A DNA stretch of 64,000 nucleotides from Intestinirhabdus alba (GCF_009711095.1 NZ_WMJZ01000022.1:16162-80161); one strand, 5' to 3'; positions 1-8,798 are shown, counted from the first letter of the stretch. Translations and numbers: made by a program. Notes: generated by a model from the sequence alone, not told the origin.

Positions 1-1
1 T

Positions 2-280
2 GCCGGTAACGCCGCCAGCGGCCTGCCGCCGCGCCAGCGGGTGCGCGCCGCCTGCGACCTGAAAAAAACGCCGGGGCGTCTTGATTTCCAGCGCGGCGTG
101 CTGCGACGCGCCGACGACGGCCTGCTGGAGGTTGTCACAACGGGGGATCAGGGTTCACATATCTTCAGCTCCTTCAGCCAGGGCAACTGCTTTATCGTGC
201 TGGAGCGCGATCGCGGCAGCGTCAGCGCCGGAGAATGGGTGGACGTCGAGCCGTTTAACGCGCTGTTCGGAGGCCAGTGA
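2..280 (+). CDS. moeA: Molybdopterin molybdenumtransferase MoeA, C-terminal part (5' end outside window)
   Basis: MoeA inserts molybdate into adenylated molybdopterin in the last step of molybdenum cofactor synthesis. Only the last ~92 residues are present, in the frame that starts at base 2. They match the C-terminal beta-barrel domain (domain IV) of enterobacterial MoeA: the stretches [23 protein letters not shown] and [11 protein letters not shown] are diagnostic, and the protein ends [10 protein letters not shown]. The TGA stop overlaps the ATG of moeB by one base, so the two are translationally coupled, as in E. coli. Identification is secure; the upstream part cannot be judged. Confidence 0.96.
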   Translation, partial: AGNAASGLPPRQRVRAACDLKKTPGRLDFQRGVLRRADDGLLEVVTTGDQGSHIFSSFSQGNCFIVLERDRGSVSAGEWVDVEPFNALFGGQ

Positions 281-1029
281 TGGCGGAACTCAGCGACCAG
301 GAGATGCTGCGCTACAACCGGCAGATCGTGCTGCGCGGCTTTGATTTTGAAGGGCAGGAGGCGCTGAAGGCGGCGCGGGTGCTGGTGGTCGGCCTCGGCG
401 GCCTCGGCTGCGCGGCGACCCAGTATCTGGCCAGCGCGGGCGTCGGCCAACTGACGCTGCTCGACTTTGACACGGTTTCGCTCTCCAATCTGCAGCGCCA
501 GACGCTGCACAGCGACGCCACCGTCGGTCAGCCAAAGGTCGACTCCGCCCGGGAGGCGCTGGCGCGCATCAATCCGCATATCGCCATTACGCCGGTCAAC
601 GCCCTGCTGGACGAGGCGTCCCTCGGCGCGCTGATTGCCGAACACGATCTGGTGCTGGACTGCACCGATAACGTCGCGGTTCGTAACCAGCTTAACGCCG
701 GATGCTTCCGGGCGAAGGTGCCGCTGGTCTCCGGTGCCGCTATCCGCATGGAGGGGCAGATCGCCGTCTTTACCTGGCAAGAGGGCGAACCCTGCTACCG
801 CTGCCTGAGCCGCCTGTTCGGCGAAAACGCCCTCACCTGCGTGGAGGCGGGCGTTATGGCCCCGCTGATCGGCGTTATCGGTTCGCTACAGGCGATGGAG
901 GCGATTAAGCTGCTGGCGCGCTACGGCCAGCCGGCAAGCGGCAAAATCGTGATGTACGATGCGATGACCTGTCAGTTCCGCGAGATGAAGCTGATGCGCA
1001 ACCCAGGCTGCGAGGTGTGCGGAAGCTAA
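280..1029 (+). CDS. moeB: Molybdopterin-synthase adenylyltransferase MoeB
   Basis: MoeB is an E1-like enzyme that adenylates the C-terminal Gly-Gly of MoaD so that MoaD can be thiolated for molybdopterin synthase. It has 249 residues, the E. coli length. The nucleotide-binding loop GLGGLGC lies near residue 41, followed by the Rossmann region (LLDFDTVSLSNLQRQ). The zinc-binding cysteine pairs are CYRC and CEVC near the end. ATG 280 is chosen over the in-frame GTG 277 because it gives the conserved [16 protein letters not shown] start. It forms an operon with moeA; the partner moaD lies 53 kb away in the same window. Confidence 0.97.
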   Translation: MAELSDQEMLRYNRQIVLRGFDFEGQEALKAARVLVVGLGGLGCAATQYLASAGVGQLTLLDFDTVSLSNLQRQTLHSDATVGQPKVDSAREALARINPHIAITPVNALLDEASLGALIAEHDLVLDCTDNVAVRNQLNAGCFRAKVPLVSGAAIRMEGQIAVFTWQEGEPCYRCLSRLFGENALTCVEAGVMAPLIGVIGSLQAMEAIKLLARYGQPASGKIVMYDAMTCQFREMKLMRNPGCEVCGS

Positions 1030-1047
1030 CCCGGACGCCCCGTGCCT

Positions 1048-1074
1048 GCCCGGCCAGACCGCTGAAAGCCGGGC
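1048..1074. terminator. GC hairpin between convergent moeB and fsaA
   Basis: Seven-base inverted repeat GCCCGGC / GCCGGGC with a 13-base loop, lying between the stops of moeB and fsaA. There is no T-tract on either strand, so it may be a weak bidirectional terminator or an mRNA 3'-end stabiliser. Confidence 0.45.
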
Positions 1075-1087
1075 CAGACGCTAAGGC

Positions 1088-1750
1088 TCAGATAGCGCTG
1101 CGGCCAAAGGCGCTCTGCCAGTCATGTTCAAACTTCGCCACCGCGGCATCCACCGCCGGAGCGCTAATCAGCTGCTGCGCCACGTCCGGCGGCAGGGTGA
1201 TCGACTCACAGCCGGCCAGCAGGCACGCCAGCGCCTGGCGCGGGGTTTTGAAGCTGGCGGCCAGCACCTTCGCGTGGGGCGCATGCATTTTCAGCAGGCG
1301 GTGCAGTTCGGTCACCGTCTGAATGCCGTCTCCGCCCTGGGCATCCACGCGGTTGACGTAAGGCGCAACGTATTCCGCCCCCGCCAGCGCCGACAGCAGC
1401 CCCTGCGCCGCGCCGTAGACCGCCGTTCCCAGCGTCGGAATGCCCTCCGCCTTCAGCAGTTTAATCGCCGCCAGCCCCTCCGCCGTGACCGGCACCTTAA
1501 CCACCAGGTCCTCAACCATCGCCCGCAGCCTGCGCGCGTCGCTGACCATGCCCTCCGCGGTGGGGGCCATGACCTGGGCGAACAGGCGGCCCTGGTCGCC
1601 CAGCGCCTCACGCAGCCTCGGCAGCAGCGTCCCGACGGGCGTTTTCCCGGCGGCGACAATGCTCGGGTTGGTGGTCACGCCCGCCAGCGGAAAAATTCGC
1701 GCCAGGGTCTTCACCGCGGCAACATCAGACGTATCCAGATAGAGTTCCAT
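1088..1750 (-). CDS. fsaA: Fructose-6-phosphate aldolase A
   Basis: Class I aldolase of the small transaldolase family. It cleaves fructose 6-phosphate and, in vitro, 1-deoxy-ketose phosphates and related donors into a C3 ketone (dihydroxyacetone or hydroxyacetone) and glyceraldehyde 3-phosphate. It has 220 residues, the same as E. coli FsaA. The Schiff-base lysine is Lys85 in VVKVPVT, and the N-terminal [10 protein letters not shown] and GVTTNPS motifs are intact. It is divergent from pflE across a 129-base promoter region. This matters because FsaA is reported to act on the product of the neighbouring glycyl radical enzyme. The paralogue fsaB also exists in enterobacteria, but the context next to moeB favours fsaA. 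Confidence 0.95.
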   Translation of the reverse strand: MELYLDTSDVAAVKTLARIFPLAGVTTNPSIVAAGKTPVGTLLPRLREALGDQGRLFAQVMAPTAEGMVSDARRLRAMVEDLVVKVPVTAEGLAAIKLLKAEGIPTLGTAVYGAAQGLLSALAGAEYVAPYVNRVDAQGGDGIQTVTELHRLLKMHAPHAKVLAASFKTPRQALACLLAGCESITLPPDVAQQLISAPAVDAAVAKFEHDWQSAFGRSAI

Positions 1751-1825
1751 TTTTGTTCCTCAAGCTTTGGCAATGGCAGCAACGATACCACGGCAAAAAC
1801 CACCGCGAAGTTGACTCACGTCAAG

Positions 1826-1847
1826 ATAACTTTCACTTGAAAGTTAT
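1826..1847. promoter_or_regulatory. Perfect inverted repeat, candidate operator of fsaA/pflE promoter region
   Basis: Nine-base arms ATAACTTTC and GAAAGTTAT around a 4-base spacer, located 33 bases before the pflE start and overlapping an AT-rich, -10-like stretch (TATTTAAT). The core ACTTTCA-N2-TGAAAG recurs upstream of ybiU at 6421. The binding protein is unknown; calling it an operator is inference from symmetry, position and recurrence. Confidence 0.6.
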
Positions 1848-1879
1848 TTAATCTTCAAACAAAAGAAAAGAGGCCGTGT

Positions 1880-2779
1880 ATGATTTTCAATATTCAGCGC
1901 TACTCTACCCACGATGGCCCCGGCATCCGCACCGTGGTGTTCCTTAAAGGCTGCTCGCTGGGCTGCCTCTGGTGCCAGAATCCGGAAAGCCGCGCCCGCG
2001 GCCGGGAGCTGCTTTTTGACGCGCGCCTCTGCCTGGAAGGCTGCAATCTCTGCGCGCAGGCCGCGCCGGAAGCCATCGATCGCACCCTGAACGGCCTGAT
2101 TATTCATCGCCAGAAGGTCACTGTCGCCCACCTCGACGCCCTCACCCACTGCTGCCCGACCCAGGCGCTGACCGTCTGCGGTGAGCTAAAAAGCGTGGAA
2201 GAGATTATGGCCGTCGTCCTGCGCGACAGGCCGTTTTATGCGCGCAGCGGCGGCGGCATCACCCTTTCCGGCGGCGAGCCGTTTATGCAGCCGGAGCTGG
2301 CGGCGGCGCTGTTCAGGGCCAGCCGTGAGGCGGGCATTCATACCGCGGTCGAAACCTGCCTGCACGTGCCGTGGCAATATATCGAACCGTCGCTGCCGTA
2401 TATCGATCTGTTTCTTGCGGACCTGAAACAGGTGGCCGAGGAGCCCTTTAAACAGTGGACCCAGGGCCGCGCCTCCCGGGTGCTGGAAAACCTGAAAAGG
2501 CTGGCGGCGGCCGGTAAGCAGATGATTATCCGCGTGCCGCTGATCCAGGGCTTTAACGCCGACGAGGCCTCCATTATGGCCATTACCGATTTCGCCGCCG
2601 ACGAGCTGCAGGTGCGCGAGATCCATTTCCTGCCCTACCACACGCTGGGCATGAATAAATACACCTTACTCAGCCAACCCTATTACGCCCCGGATAAACC
2701 GCTGAAGGCGACCGCGCTGCTGGAATTTGCGCAACAGTATGCCTGCAGGAAAGGTTTGACCGCCACCCTACGAGGATAA
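1880..2779 (+). CDS. pflE: Glycyl-radical enzyme activating enzyme PflE (YbiY)
   Basis: Radical-SAM activase that uses a [4Fe-4S] cluster and S-adenosylmethionine to abstract hydrogen from the glycyl residue of its partner enzyme, here PflF encoded four bases downstream. It has 299 residues. The radical-SAM motif CxxxCxxC is visible in [16 protein letters not shown]. Further cysteines ([13 protein letters not shown]) form the ferredoxin-like insert typical of activases of this subgroup. The glycine-rich [12 protein letters not shown] segment binds SAM. The start [18 protein letters not shown] matches the usual N-terminus. The cluster is oxygen sensitive, so the gene should act anaerobically. 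High confidence in class; the specific partner is inferred from context. Confidence 0.94.
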   Translation: MIFNIQRYSTHDGPGIRTVVFLKGCSLGCLWCQNPESRARGRELLFDARLCLEGCNLCAQAAPEAIDRTLNGLIIHRQKVTVAHLDALTHCCPTQALTVCGELKSVEEIMAVVLRDRPFYARSGGGITLSGGEPFMQPELAAALFRASREAGIHTAVETCLHVPWQYIEPSLPYIDLFLADLKQVAEEPFKQWTQGRASRVLENLKRLAAAGKQMIIRVPLIQGFNADEASIMAITDFAADELQVREIHFLPYHTLGMNKYTLLSQPYYAPDKPLKATALLEFAQQYACRKGLTATLRG

Positions 2780-2783
2780 TGCT

Positions 2784-5216
2784 ATGACTCAACTGAAACT
2801 GGACACCCTCAGCGAGCGCATTAAGGCGCACAAAACCGCGCTGGTGCACATCGTCAAACCGCCGGTATGTACCGAACGCGCGCAGCACTATACCGAAATG
2901 TATCAGCAGCATCTGGATAAACCGATCCCGGTTCGCCGCGCCCTGGCGCTGGCGCACCACCTGGCGGAGCGCACCATCTGGATCAAGCATGACGAGCTGA
3001 TTGTCGGCAACCAGGCCAGCGAAGTGCGCGCCGCGCCGATCTTTCCGGAATATACCGTTTCGTGGATTGAAAAAGAGATCGACGATCTTGCCGATCGACC
3101 GGGCGCGGGCTTTGCGGTCAGCGAAGAGAACAAGCGCGTGCTGCACGAGGTGTGCCCGTGGTGGCGCGGCCAGACGGTGCAGGATCGCTGCTACGGCATG
3201 TTTACCGACGAGCAGAAAAGCCTGCTGGAGAGCGGAATTATCAAAGCCGAGGGCAACATGACCTCCGGCGACGCCCACCTGGCGGTGAATTTCCCGCTGC
3301 TGCTGGAAAAAGGGCTGGACGGCCTGCGCGAAAAGCTGGCGGAGCGCCGCTCGCGCATCAACCTGACGGTGCTGGAAGACCTGCACGGCGAGCAGTTCCT
3401 GAAGGCCATCGACATCGTGCTTAACGCCGTCAGCCAGCATATTGAGCGCTTTGCCGGGCTGGCGCGCACCATGGCGGCGCAGGAGACGCGCGAAAGCCGC
3501 CGCCACGAGCTGCTGGCCATCGCAGAGAACTGCGCGCTGATCGCCCACCGGCCGCCGGAAACCTTCTGGCAGGCGCTGCAGCTGTGCTATTTCATTCAGC
3601 TGATCCTGCAGATTGAATCCAACGGCCACTCGGTCTCTTTTGGCCGGATGGACCAGTACCTCTACCCTTACTATCGCCGCGACGTGGAGCTGCAGGAGTC
3701 CCTGGCTCGCGAACAGGCCATCGAGCTGCTGCACAGCTGCTGGCTCAAGCTGCTGGAGGTAAACAAAATCCGCTCCGGCTCGCACTCGAAGGCCTCGGCG
3801 GGCAGCCCGCTGTACCAGAACGTCACCATCGGCGGACAGAAGCTGATTAACGGCCAGCCCATGGACGCGGTCAACCCGCTCTCTTACGCCATTCTGGAGT
3901 CCTGCGGCCGCCTGCGCTCCACTCAGCCCAACCTCAGCGTGCGCTACCACGCCGGAATGAGCGACGACTTCCTCGACGCCTGCGTGCAGGTGATCCGCTG
4001 CGGCTTCGGCATGCCGGCGTTTAATAACGATGAAATCGTGATCCCGGAGTTTATCCGCCTGGGGATTGCGCCGCAGGACGCCTGGGACTATGCCGCCATC
4101 GGCTGCATCGAAACCGCCGTCGGCGGTAAATGGGGCTATCGCTGCACCGGAATGAGTTTTATTAACTTCGCCCGCGTGATGCTGGCGGCGCTGGAAGGCG
4201 GCCGCGACGCCACCAGCGGCCGGGTGTTCCTGGCGCAGGAAAAAGCCCTCTCCGCCGGCAACTTCGCCAGCTTCGACGAGGTGCTGGCGGCCTGGGATAC
4301 GCAGATCCGCTACTACACCCGCAAATCCATTGAGATTGAGTACGTGGTGGACACTATGCTGGAAGAGAACGTGCACGACATTCTCTGCTCGGCGCTGGTG
4401 GACGACTGCATAGAGCGAGCGAAAAGCATTAAGCAGGGCGGCGCGAAGTATGACTGGGTTTCCGGCCTGCAGGTCGGGATCGCCAACCTTGGCAACGGCC
4501 TGGCGGCGGTGAAGCGGCTGGTCTTTGACCAGGGCGTCATCGGCCAGCGGCAGCTCGCCGCCGCGCTGGCGGAGAACTTCGAGGGGCTGACCCACGAACA
4601 GCTGCGCCAGCGGCTGATCAACGGCGCGCCGAAGTACGGCAACGACGACGACGACGTTGACGCCCTGCTGGTTCGCGCCTATCAGACCTATATCGACGAA
4701 CTGAAGCAGTACCACAACCCGCGCTACGGCCGCGGTCCGATCGGCGGCAATTACTACGCCGGCACGTCGTCTATCTCCGCGAACGTGCCGTTCGGCGCGG
4801 CGACCATGGCCACCCCGGACGGCCGCAAGGCGCACGCGCCGCTGGCGGAAGGGGCCAGCCCGGCCTCCGGCACCGACCACCTCGGCCCGACGGCGGTAAT
4901 CGGCTCCGTCGGCAAACTGCCGACCGGCTCCATCCTCGGCGGGGTGCTGCTTAACCAGAAGCTCAACCCGACAACCCTGGAAAATACGTCCGACAAGCAG
5001 AAGCTGATGATCCTGCTGCGCACCTTCTTTGAAGAGCACAAAGGCTGGCATATTCAGTACAACATCGTCTCCCGGGAAACGCTGCTGGAGGCGAAAAAGC
5101 ATCCGGACCAGTACCGCGATCTGGTGGTGCGGGTGGCGGGCTACTCCGCCTTCTTTACCGCCCTGTCGCCGGACGCCCAGGACGATATCATCGCCCGCAC
5201 GGAGCATATGTTGTAA
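2784..5216 (+). CDS. pflF: Glycyl radical enzyme PflF (YbiW)
   Basis: Large glycyl radical enzyme of 810 residues, colinear with E. coli YbiW. The thiyl-radical cysteine is Cys441 in AAIGCIETAVGG. The glycyl radical site is Gly786 in RVAGYSAFF near the C-terminus. The GCIE motif, rather than the CC of pyruvate formate-lyase, places it among the dehydratase/C-O lyase type enzymes despite the pfl name. From memory of recent work, YbiW opens the ring of 1,5-anhydroglucitol 6-phosphate to 1-deoxyfructose 6-phosphate, which FsaA then cleaves; this was not checked here. The divergent fsaA fits that pathway. It is co-transcribed with pflE and followed by a strong hairpin. Confidence 0.93.
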   Translation: MTQLKLDTLSERIKAHKTALVHIVKPPVCTERAQHYTEMYQQHLDKPIPVRRALALAHHLAERTIWIKHDELIVGNQASEVRAAPIFPEYTVSWIEKEIDDLADRPGAGFAVSEENKRVLHEVCPWWRGQTVQDRCYGMFTDEQKSLLESGIIKAEGNMTSGDAHLAVNFPLLLEKGLDGLREKLAERRSRINLTVLEDLHGEQFLKAIDIVLNAVSQHIERFAGLARTMAAQETRESRRHELLAIAENCALIAHRPPETFWQALQLCYFIQLILQIESNGHSVSFGRMDQYLYPYYRRDVELQESLAREQAIELLHSCWLKLLEVNKIRSGSHSKASAGSPLYQNVTIGGQKLINGQPMDAVNPLSYAILESCGRLRSTQPNLSVRYHAGMSDDFLDACVQVIRCGFGMPAFNNDEIVIPEFIRLGIAPQDAWDYAAIGCIETAVGGKWGYRCTGMSFINFARVMLAALEGGRDATSGRVFLAQEKALSAGNFASFDEVLAAWDTQIRYYTRKSIEIEYVVDTMLEENVHDILCSALVDDCIERAKSIKQGGAKYDWVSGLQVGIANLGNGLAAVKRLVFDQGVIGQRQLAAALAENFEGLTHEQLRQRLINGAPKYGNDDDDVDALLVRAYQTYIDELKQYHNPRYGRGPIGGNYYAGTSSISANVPFGAATMATPDGRKAHAPLAEGASPASGTDHLGPTAVIGSVGKLPTGSILGGVLLNQKLNPTTLENTSDKQKLMILLRTFFEEHKGWHIQYNIVSRETLLEAKKHPDQYRDLVVRVAGYSAFFTALSPDAQDDIIARTEHML

Positions 5217-5224
5217 TCAGCCCT

Positions 5225-5259
5225 GCCCCTTCACGCTGCGCCGCGCGGCGTGGAGGGGC
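5225..5259 (+). terminator. Strong hairpin after pflF
   Basis: Twelve-pair stem GCCCCTTCACGC / GCGTGGAGGGGC (one G-T pair) with an 11-base loop, starting 8 bases after the pflF stop. No T-run follows, so it may be a Rho-dependent or 3'-protecting structure rather than a classic intrinsic terminator. Confidence 0.6.
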
Positions 5260-5285
5260 GTCGGGTGAAGCCGAACGAAATAAAA

Positions 5286-5307
5286 ATTTGTGGTTTATAT
5301 CACACTA
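5286..5307 (+). promoter_or_regulatory. Putative CRP site upstream of ybiV
   Basis: TGTGG-N6-TCACA core (consensus TGTGA-N6-TCACA) in AT-rich flanks, about 200 bases before ybiV. Only one core base differs from consensus. This would place ybiV, a sugar-phosphate phosphatase, under catabolite control; function is inferred from sequence alone. Confidence 0.6.
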
Positions 5308-5498
5308 TTATTAAAATGCTTCTGGTTGCAGTTTTGAGCCAGGCTTATCAGGCATTTCTGTCGCAGCCGGCCTGAACGCGGACAGCGCGCAGTATCCGGC
5401 GCGTATTCCCGGTACGTGCGGAGGTTTCGCCACGCTCACGCTTCGGGTTGCCCTGGTTCAACAGCGTATAAGTCTGGCTCCCGATCCAGGAGCTAAAT

Positions 5499-6317
5499 AT
5501 GACCGTTAACGTTATCGTCACCGATATGGACGGGACCTTTCTTGATGATGCCAAAAAGTACGATCGCCCGCGATTTATGGCGCAGTATCAGCAGCTCAAA
5601 GGACGGGGCATCGAATTCGTGGTCGCCAGCGGCAATCAGTACTACCAGCTGATCTCCTTTTTTCCTGAACTTAAAGATGAAATCTCCTTCGTGGCCGAAA
5701 ACGGCGCGCTGGTCTACGAGCACGGCAAACGGCTGTTCCACGGCGAGCTGACCCGCAACGAGTCCCGCATCGTGCTCGGCGAGCTGCTCAGCGACAGCCG
5801 GCTCAACTTCGTCGCCTGCGGGCTGGAAAGCGCCTACGTCAGCGAAAACGCCCCGGAAGCCTTCGTGGCGCTGATGGCGAAACACTACCACCGCCTGCAG
5901 CGGGTGAAGGACTACCGCGATATTGACGACGTGCTGTTTAAATTCTCGCTTAATCTCCCGGATCAGCAGATCCCGCAGATGGTCGACAGGCTGCACGCCT
6001 CGCTGGAGGGCATTATGAAGCCCGTCACCAGCGGCTTTGGCTTTATTGACCTCATTATTCCCGGCCTGCATAAGGCCAGCGGCATCAGCCGGCTGCTGAA
6101 GCGCTGGGCGCTGTCGCCGCAGAACGTGGTGGCGATCGGCGATAGCGGCAACGATATGGAAATGCTGAAAATGGCGCGCTACGCCTTTGCCATGGGCAAC
6201 GCGGCCCCCGAGATTAAGGCGCTTTCCCGTTACCACACCGACGACAACAACCACCAGGGCGCGCTGAAGGTGATTCAGGCCGTGCTGGACCGCACCCCGC
6301 CCTTTAACGATGCCTGA
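5499..6317 (+). CDS. ybiV: HAD-family (Cof-type) sugar phosphatase YbiV
   Basis: Cytoplasmic HAD-superfamily phosphatase of the Cof/type IIB group, 272 residues; E. coli YbiV has 271 and hydrolyses sugar phosphates with broad specificity. HAD motif I is DMDGTF near residue 9, with the nucleophile and acid aspartates. Motif II is VVASGN, and motif IV is [10 protein letters not shown], which binds Mg2+. A good ribosome site (AGGAG) precedes the ATG. It lies downstream of the glycyl radical pair but is separated by 282 bases carrying a hairpin and a CRP-like site, so it is probably transcribed independently. It may dephosphorylate accumulating sugar phosphates. Confidence 0.95.
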   Translation: MTVNVIVTDMDGTFLDDAKKYDRPRFMAQYQQLKGRGIEFVVASGNQYYQLISFFPELKDEISFVAENGALVYEHGKRLFHGELTRNESRIVLGELLSDSRLNFVACGLESAYVSENAPEAFVALMAKHYHRLQRVKDYRDIDDVLFKFSLNLPDQQIPQMVDRLHASLEGIMKPVTSGFGFIDLIIPGLHKASGISRLLKRWALSPQNVVAIGDSGNDMEMLKMARYAFAMGNAAPEIKALSRYHTDDNNHQGALKVIQAVLDRTPPFNDA

Positions 6318-6420
6318 CAACCGCGCCGGAGCGCCCGCTCCGGCTTCAGCCCGCCCGTCTGCCTACCCTCGAGCTTGCATTAACTTATTTTTAACTTATA
6401 TTGTCATTTGCAACTACAAA

Positions 6421-6438
6421 AACTTTCAAATGAAAGAA
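6421..6438 (+). promoter_or_regulatory. Inverted repeat upstream of ybiU, matching the pflE operator candidate
   Basis: ACTTTCA-N2-TGAAAG, the same core and spacing as the repeat at 1826-1847, sitting between an AT-rich promoter-like region and the ybiU ribosome site. It suggests shared regulation of ybiU and the pflE/fsaA region. The regulator is unknown. Confidence 0.5.
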
Positions 6439-6450
6439 AATGAGGTGGGT

Positions 6451-7713
6451 ATGAGCGAAACCTTTACCAGCAACACGCTGCCGGCCGATCCTAAGTCAGC
6501 CATCCGCCGGATGAAACGGGCGCTCCGCGCGCAGATGGGCGACGTTCAGGCTATTTTTGATCCGCTTAACGCCGCCATCGCCGCCCGGGTGGCAGAGATT
6601 AACGCCCTAAAAGCCCAGGGCGACGCCGTCTGGCCGGTGCTGGAGTATGCTGATATCGCCGCCGGACGGATTACCCCCCGGCAGCGCGAGGCAATCAGGC
6701 GTCGCGGCTGCGCGGTAATCAAGGGGCATTTCCCACGCCAGCGGGCGCTGGAGTGGGACAGATCAATGCTCGATTATCTGGCGCGTAACCGCTTTGACGA
6801 GGTGTACAAAGGACCCGGCGATAACTTCTTCGGCACCCTGGCGGCCTCGCGTCCGGAGATCTATCCCATTTACTGGTCGCAGGCGCAGATGCAGGCGCGC
6901 CAGAGCGAAGAGATGGCCAGCGTGCAGTCCTTTCTTAACCGCCTGTGGACCTTTGAAAGCGAGGGCAAAAGGTGGTTCGATCCGGACGTCAGTGTGATTT
7001 ATCCGGACCGCATCCGTCGCCGCCCGCCGGGCACCACCTCGAAAGGGCTGGGAGCGCATACCGACTCAGGGGCGCTGGAGCGCTGGCTGCTTCCGGCCTG
7101 GCAGCGCGTGTTTGCCGACGTCTTCAGCGGCGACCCGCAGCGCTACGATCCCTGGCGGGCGGCGCACCGCCCCGACGTAGAGGAGTACAGCGTCGATAAC
7201 ACCACCCGGTGCTCGGTGTTCCGTACCTTCCAGGGCTGGACCGCCCTTTCTGATATGCTGCCGGGCCAGGGGTTGCTGCACGTGGTGCCGATCCCGGAAG
7301 CGATGGCCTGGCTTTTATTGCGCCCGCTGCTCGACGACGTGCCGGAAGATGAGCTGTGCGGAGTGACGCCTGGCCGGGCGCTGCCGGTGTCCGAACGCTG
7401 GCACCCGCTGCTGATGGAGGCCTTAACCAGCATTCCACAGCTTGAGGCCGGCGACTCCGTCTGGTGGCACAGCGATCTGATCCACTCGGTGGCACCGGTG
7501 ACGGATCAGCAGGGCTGGGGAAACGTGATGTATATTCCTGCCGCGCCGCTGTGCGAGAGAAATCTCGCTTACGCCCGCCGGGTCAAAGCGGCGCTGGAAA
7601 CCGGCGCATCGCCGGCGGACTTCCCGCGCGAAGACTATGAGACGCAGTGGGAGGGGCGCTTCACCCTTAACGACCTGAACGCTCACGGCAGGCGGGCGCT
7701 GGGAATGGAATAG
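6451..7713 (+). CDS. ybiU: DUF1479 protein YbiU, probable Fe(II)/2-oxoglutarate-type oxygenase
   Basis: 420-residue homologue of E. coli YbiU (421 aa). The DUF1479 family has a double-stranded beta-helix fold like Fe(II)/2-oxoglutarate oxygenases. A possible metal triad is His-x-Asp in GLGAHTDSGALE and a distal His in SDLIHSVAPV. The substrate is unknown. ATG 6451 is chosen because a GAGGTGGG ribosome site precedes it and the protein then begins MSETFTSNTLPADPKSAI, like the E. coli protein; the frame stays open upstream into ybiV, but that part is not protein-like. The upstream inverted repeat links it to the pflE/pflF promoter, hinting at a role in the same sugar-related response. Confidence 0.9.
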   Translation: MSETFTSNTLPADPKSAIRRMKRALRAQMGDVQAIFDPLNAAIAARVAEINALKAQGDAVWPVLEYADIAAGRITPRQREAIRRRGCAVIKGHFPRQRALEWDRSMLDYLARNRFDEVYKGPGDNFFGTLAASRPEIYPIYWSQAQMQARQSEEMASVQSFLNRLWTFESEGKRWFDPDVSVIYPDRIRRRPPGTTSKGLGAHTDSGALERWLLPAWQRVFADVFSGDPQRYDPWRAAHRPDVEEYSVDNTTRCSVFRTFQGWTALSDMLPGQGLLHVVPIPEAMAWLLLRPLLDDVPEDELCGVTPGRALPVSERWHPLLMEALTSIPQLEAGDSVWWHSDLIHSVAPVTDQQGWGNVMYIPAAPLCERNLAYARRVKAALETGASPADFPREDYETQWEGRFTLNDLNAHGRRALGME

Positions 7714-7735
7714 CGCCCTTTGCACGACGGAGGCG

Positions 7736-8590
7736 CTAATCGACCGACACGCCGGCCAGCTTCCACTGGCCGTCTTCTTTATGCATCATGATGTTAATCT
7801 CCCCGGTCGTACCATCTTTAAATTCCACGCTACCGGACAAATAGCCGACGTCGTTGGCCGAGCGCAGCTGAGTAAAGCTATAGTCGACGATATCCGGAAA
7901 CCGCAGCGCCTCAAAGACCCGCATAAAGTCTTCGCGGGATATTTTTCGCTGCAGCGACGCGGCGCTCGCCTCCCAGGCCCCGGCGTAGTCCTCTCCGCGC
8001 AGCAGATCGATTTCCGCTCTTGCCGCGTCCTTCATGCCGCCCAGCAGGGTGTAAAGCAGGATCCCGACGCCGATAAACGCCGCCAGCACCGCCGCGATAA
8101 CGCCGGCAATAATAAATTTACGCGACCGCCCGTTGGCCAGCACGCCGCGCACCTGCCAGCCGGCCTCCCGGACGACGTTAAAAACCCGATCGCTGATTTC
8201 CGTCGAGCTAAACCGATAGCCGGCAATCTTCCCGAAGTGGCCATCCTCCTTTACGCCCCAGACGCTGCCCGCCGAGAACTCCAGCCGCTTGCCGACGTGC
8301 ACCGACTTTTGAACGCTCACGCTGCTGTAGTCGGCGTTCCACTCCAGATCCACCGTTTTTTCCCGATAGCTGACCTGCTTTTTGCTTTCATCAAAAAAGA
8401 GTCTCAGCTCATACTGTTTTTTCAGTCCGCCGTTACCCAGAATCGCCCGCCACCTGGCGTCTGCGATATTCCAGCTGGCAACGACTTCGCTGCCCTCTTC
8501 CCGCAGGATAAAGGGGCAATCATCGCTGGCGTTTAGATCGCACAGCTGCGCTTTAAGACGAGTTAAAGGCCAAGCTTCCGGCGTATGCAT
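7736..8590 (-). CDS. Unknown membrane protein with single central transmembrane segment
   Basis: I do not recognise this 284-residue protein. The N-terminal ~155 residues look soluble and beta-rich, with alternating polar and hydrophobic residues and repeated SVWGVKEDG/SAG turns. One transmembrane helix follows at about 161-184 (FIIAGVIAAVLAAFIGVGILLY). The C-terminal ~95 residues (ARAEIDLLRGEDYAGAWEAS... GQWKLAGVSVD) resemble small NTF2-like/DUF4864-type domains that often end in WKLxGxxV. No signal peptide is seen. It is convergent with ybiU and lies on the same strand as the LacI regulator, 208 bases away, so probably not in one operon. It is not part of the E. coli order. Confidence 0.75.
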   Translation of the reverse strand: MHTPEAWPLTRLKAQLCDLNASDDCPFILREEGSEVVASWNIADARWRAILGNGGLKKQYELRLFFDESKKQVSYREKTVDLEWNADYSSVSVQKSVHVGKRLEFSAGSVWGVKEDGHFGKIAGYRFSSTEISDRVFNVVREAGWQVRGVLANGRSRKFIIAGVIAAVLAAFIGVGILLYTLLGGMKDAARAEIDLLRGEDYAGAWEASAASLQRKISREDFMRVFEALRFPDIVDYSFTQLRSANDVGYLSGSVEFKDGTTGEINIMMHKEDGQWKLAGVSVD

Positions 8591-8798
8591 TATTTTCTTC
8601 CCTGAATTTCTGAACGTTAAGGCATCTTAGCCGCAACGACGCCAGAGGCGCATCCGCCGGGATGAATTTTCAGATTACCGCCTGAAAAGTCTGTATTTTT
8701 TCAGTTCGATAAATCGTGCAGCGCGCCGGCCTTATCGCCGCTGAGCCGGGCGCACCGCGGGCATTCCACCAGCGGTAGCCGGCACGCTGACAGAATCG

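Noticed and set aside
2670..5207. Long open minus-strand frame (~845 codons) opposite pflF
   Set aside because: It is the complement of a well-conserved GC-rich gene. The translation is His/Arg/Gln/Val-rich without domains, a common artefact of high third-position GC.
5217..5498. Possible small RNA between pflF and ybiV
   Set aside because: Only a hairpin without T-run and a CRP-like site are visible; no promoter-terminator pair defining a discrete RNA.
6310..6450. 47-codon N-terminal extension of YbiU
   Set aside because: Overlaps the ybiV stop and includes the promoter and inverted repeat; ATG 6451 has the ribosome site and the conserved start.
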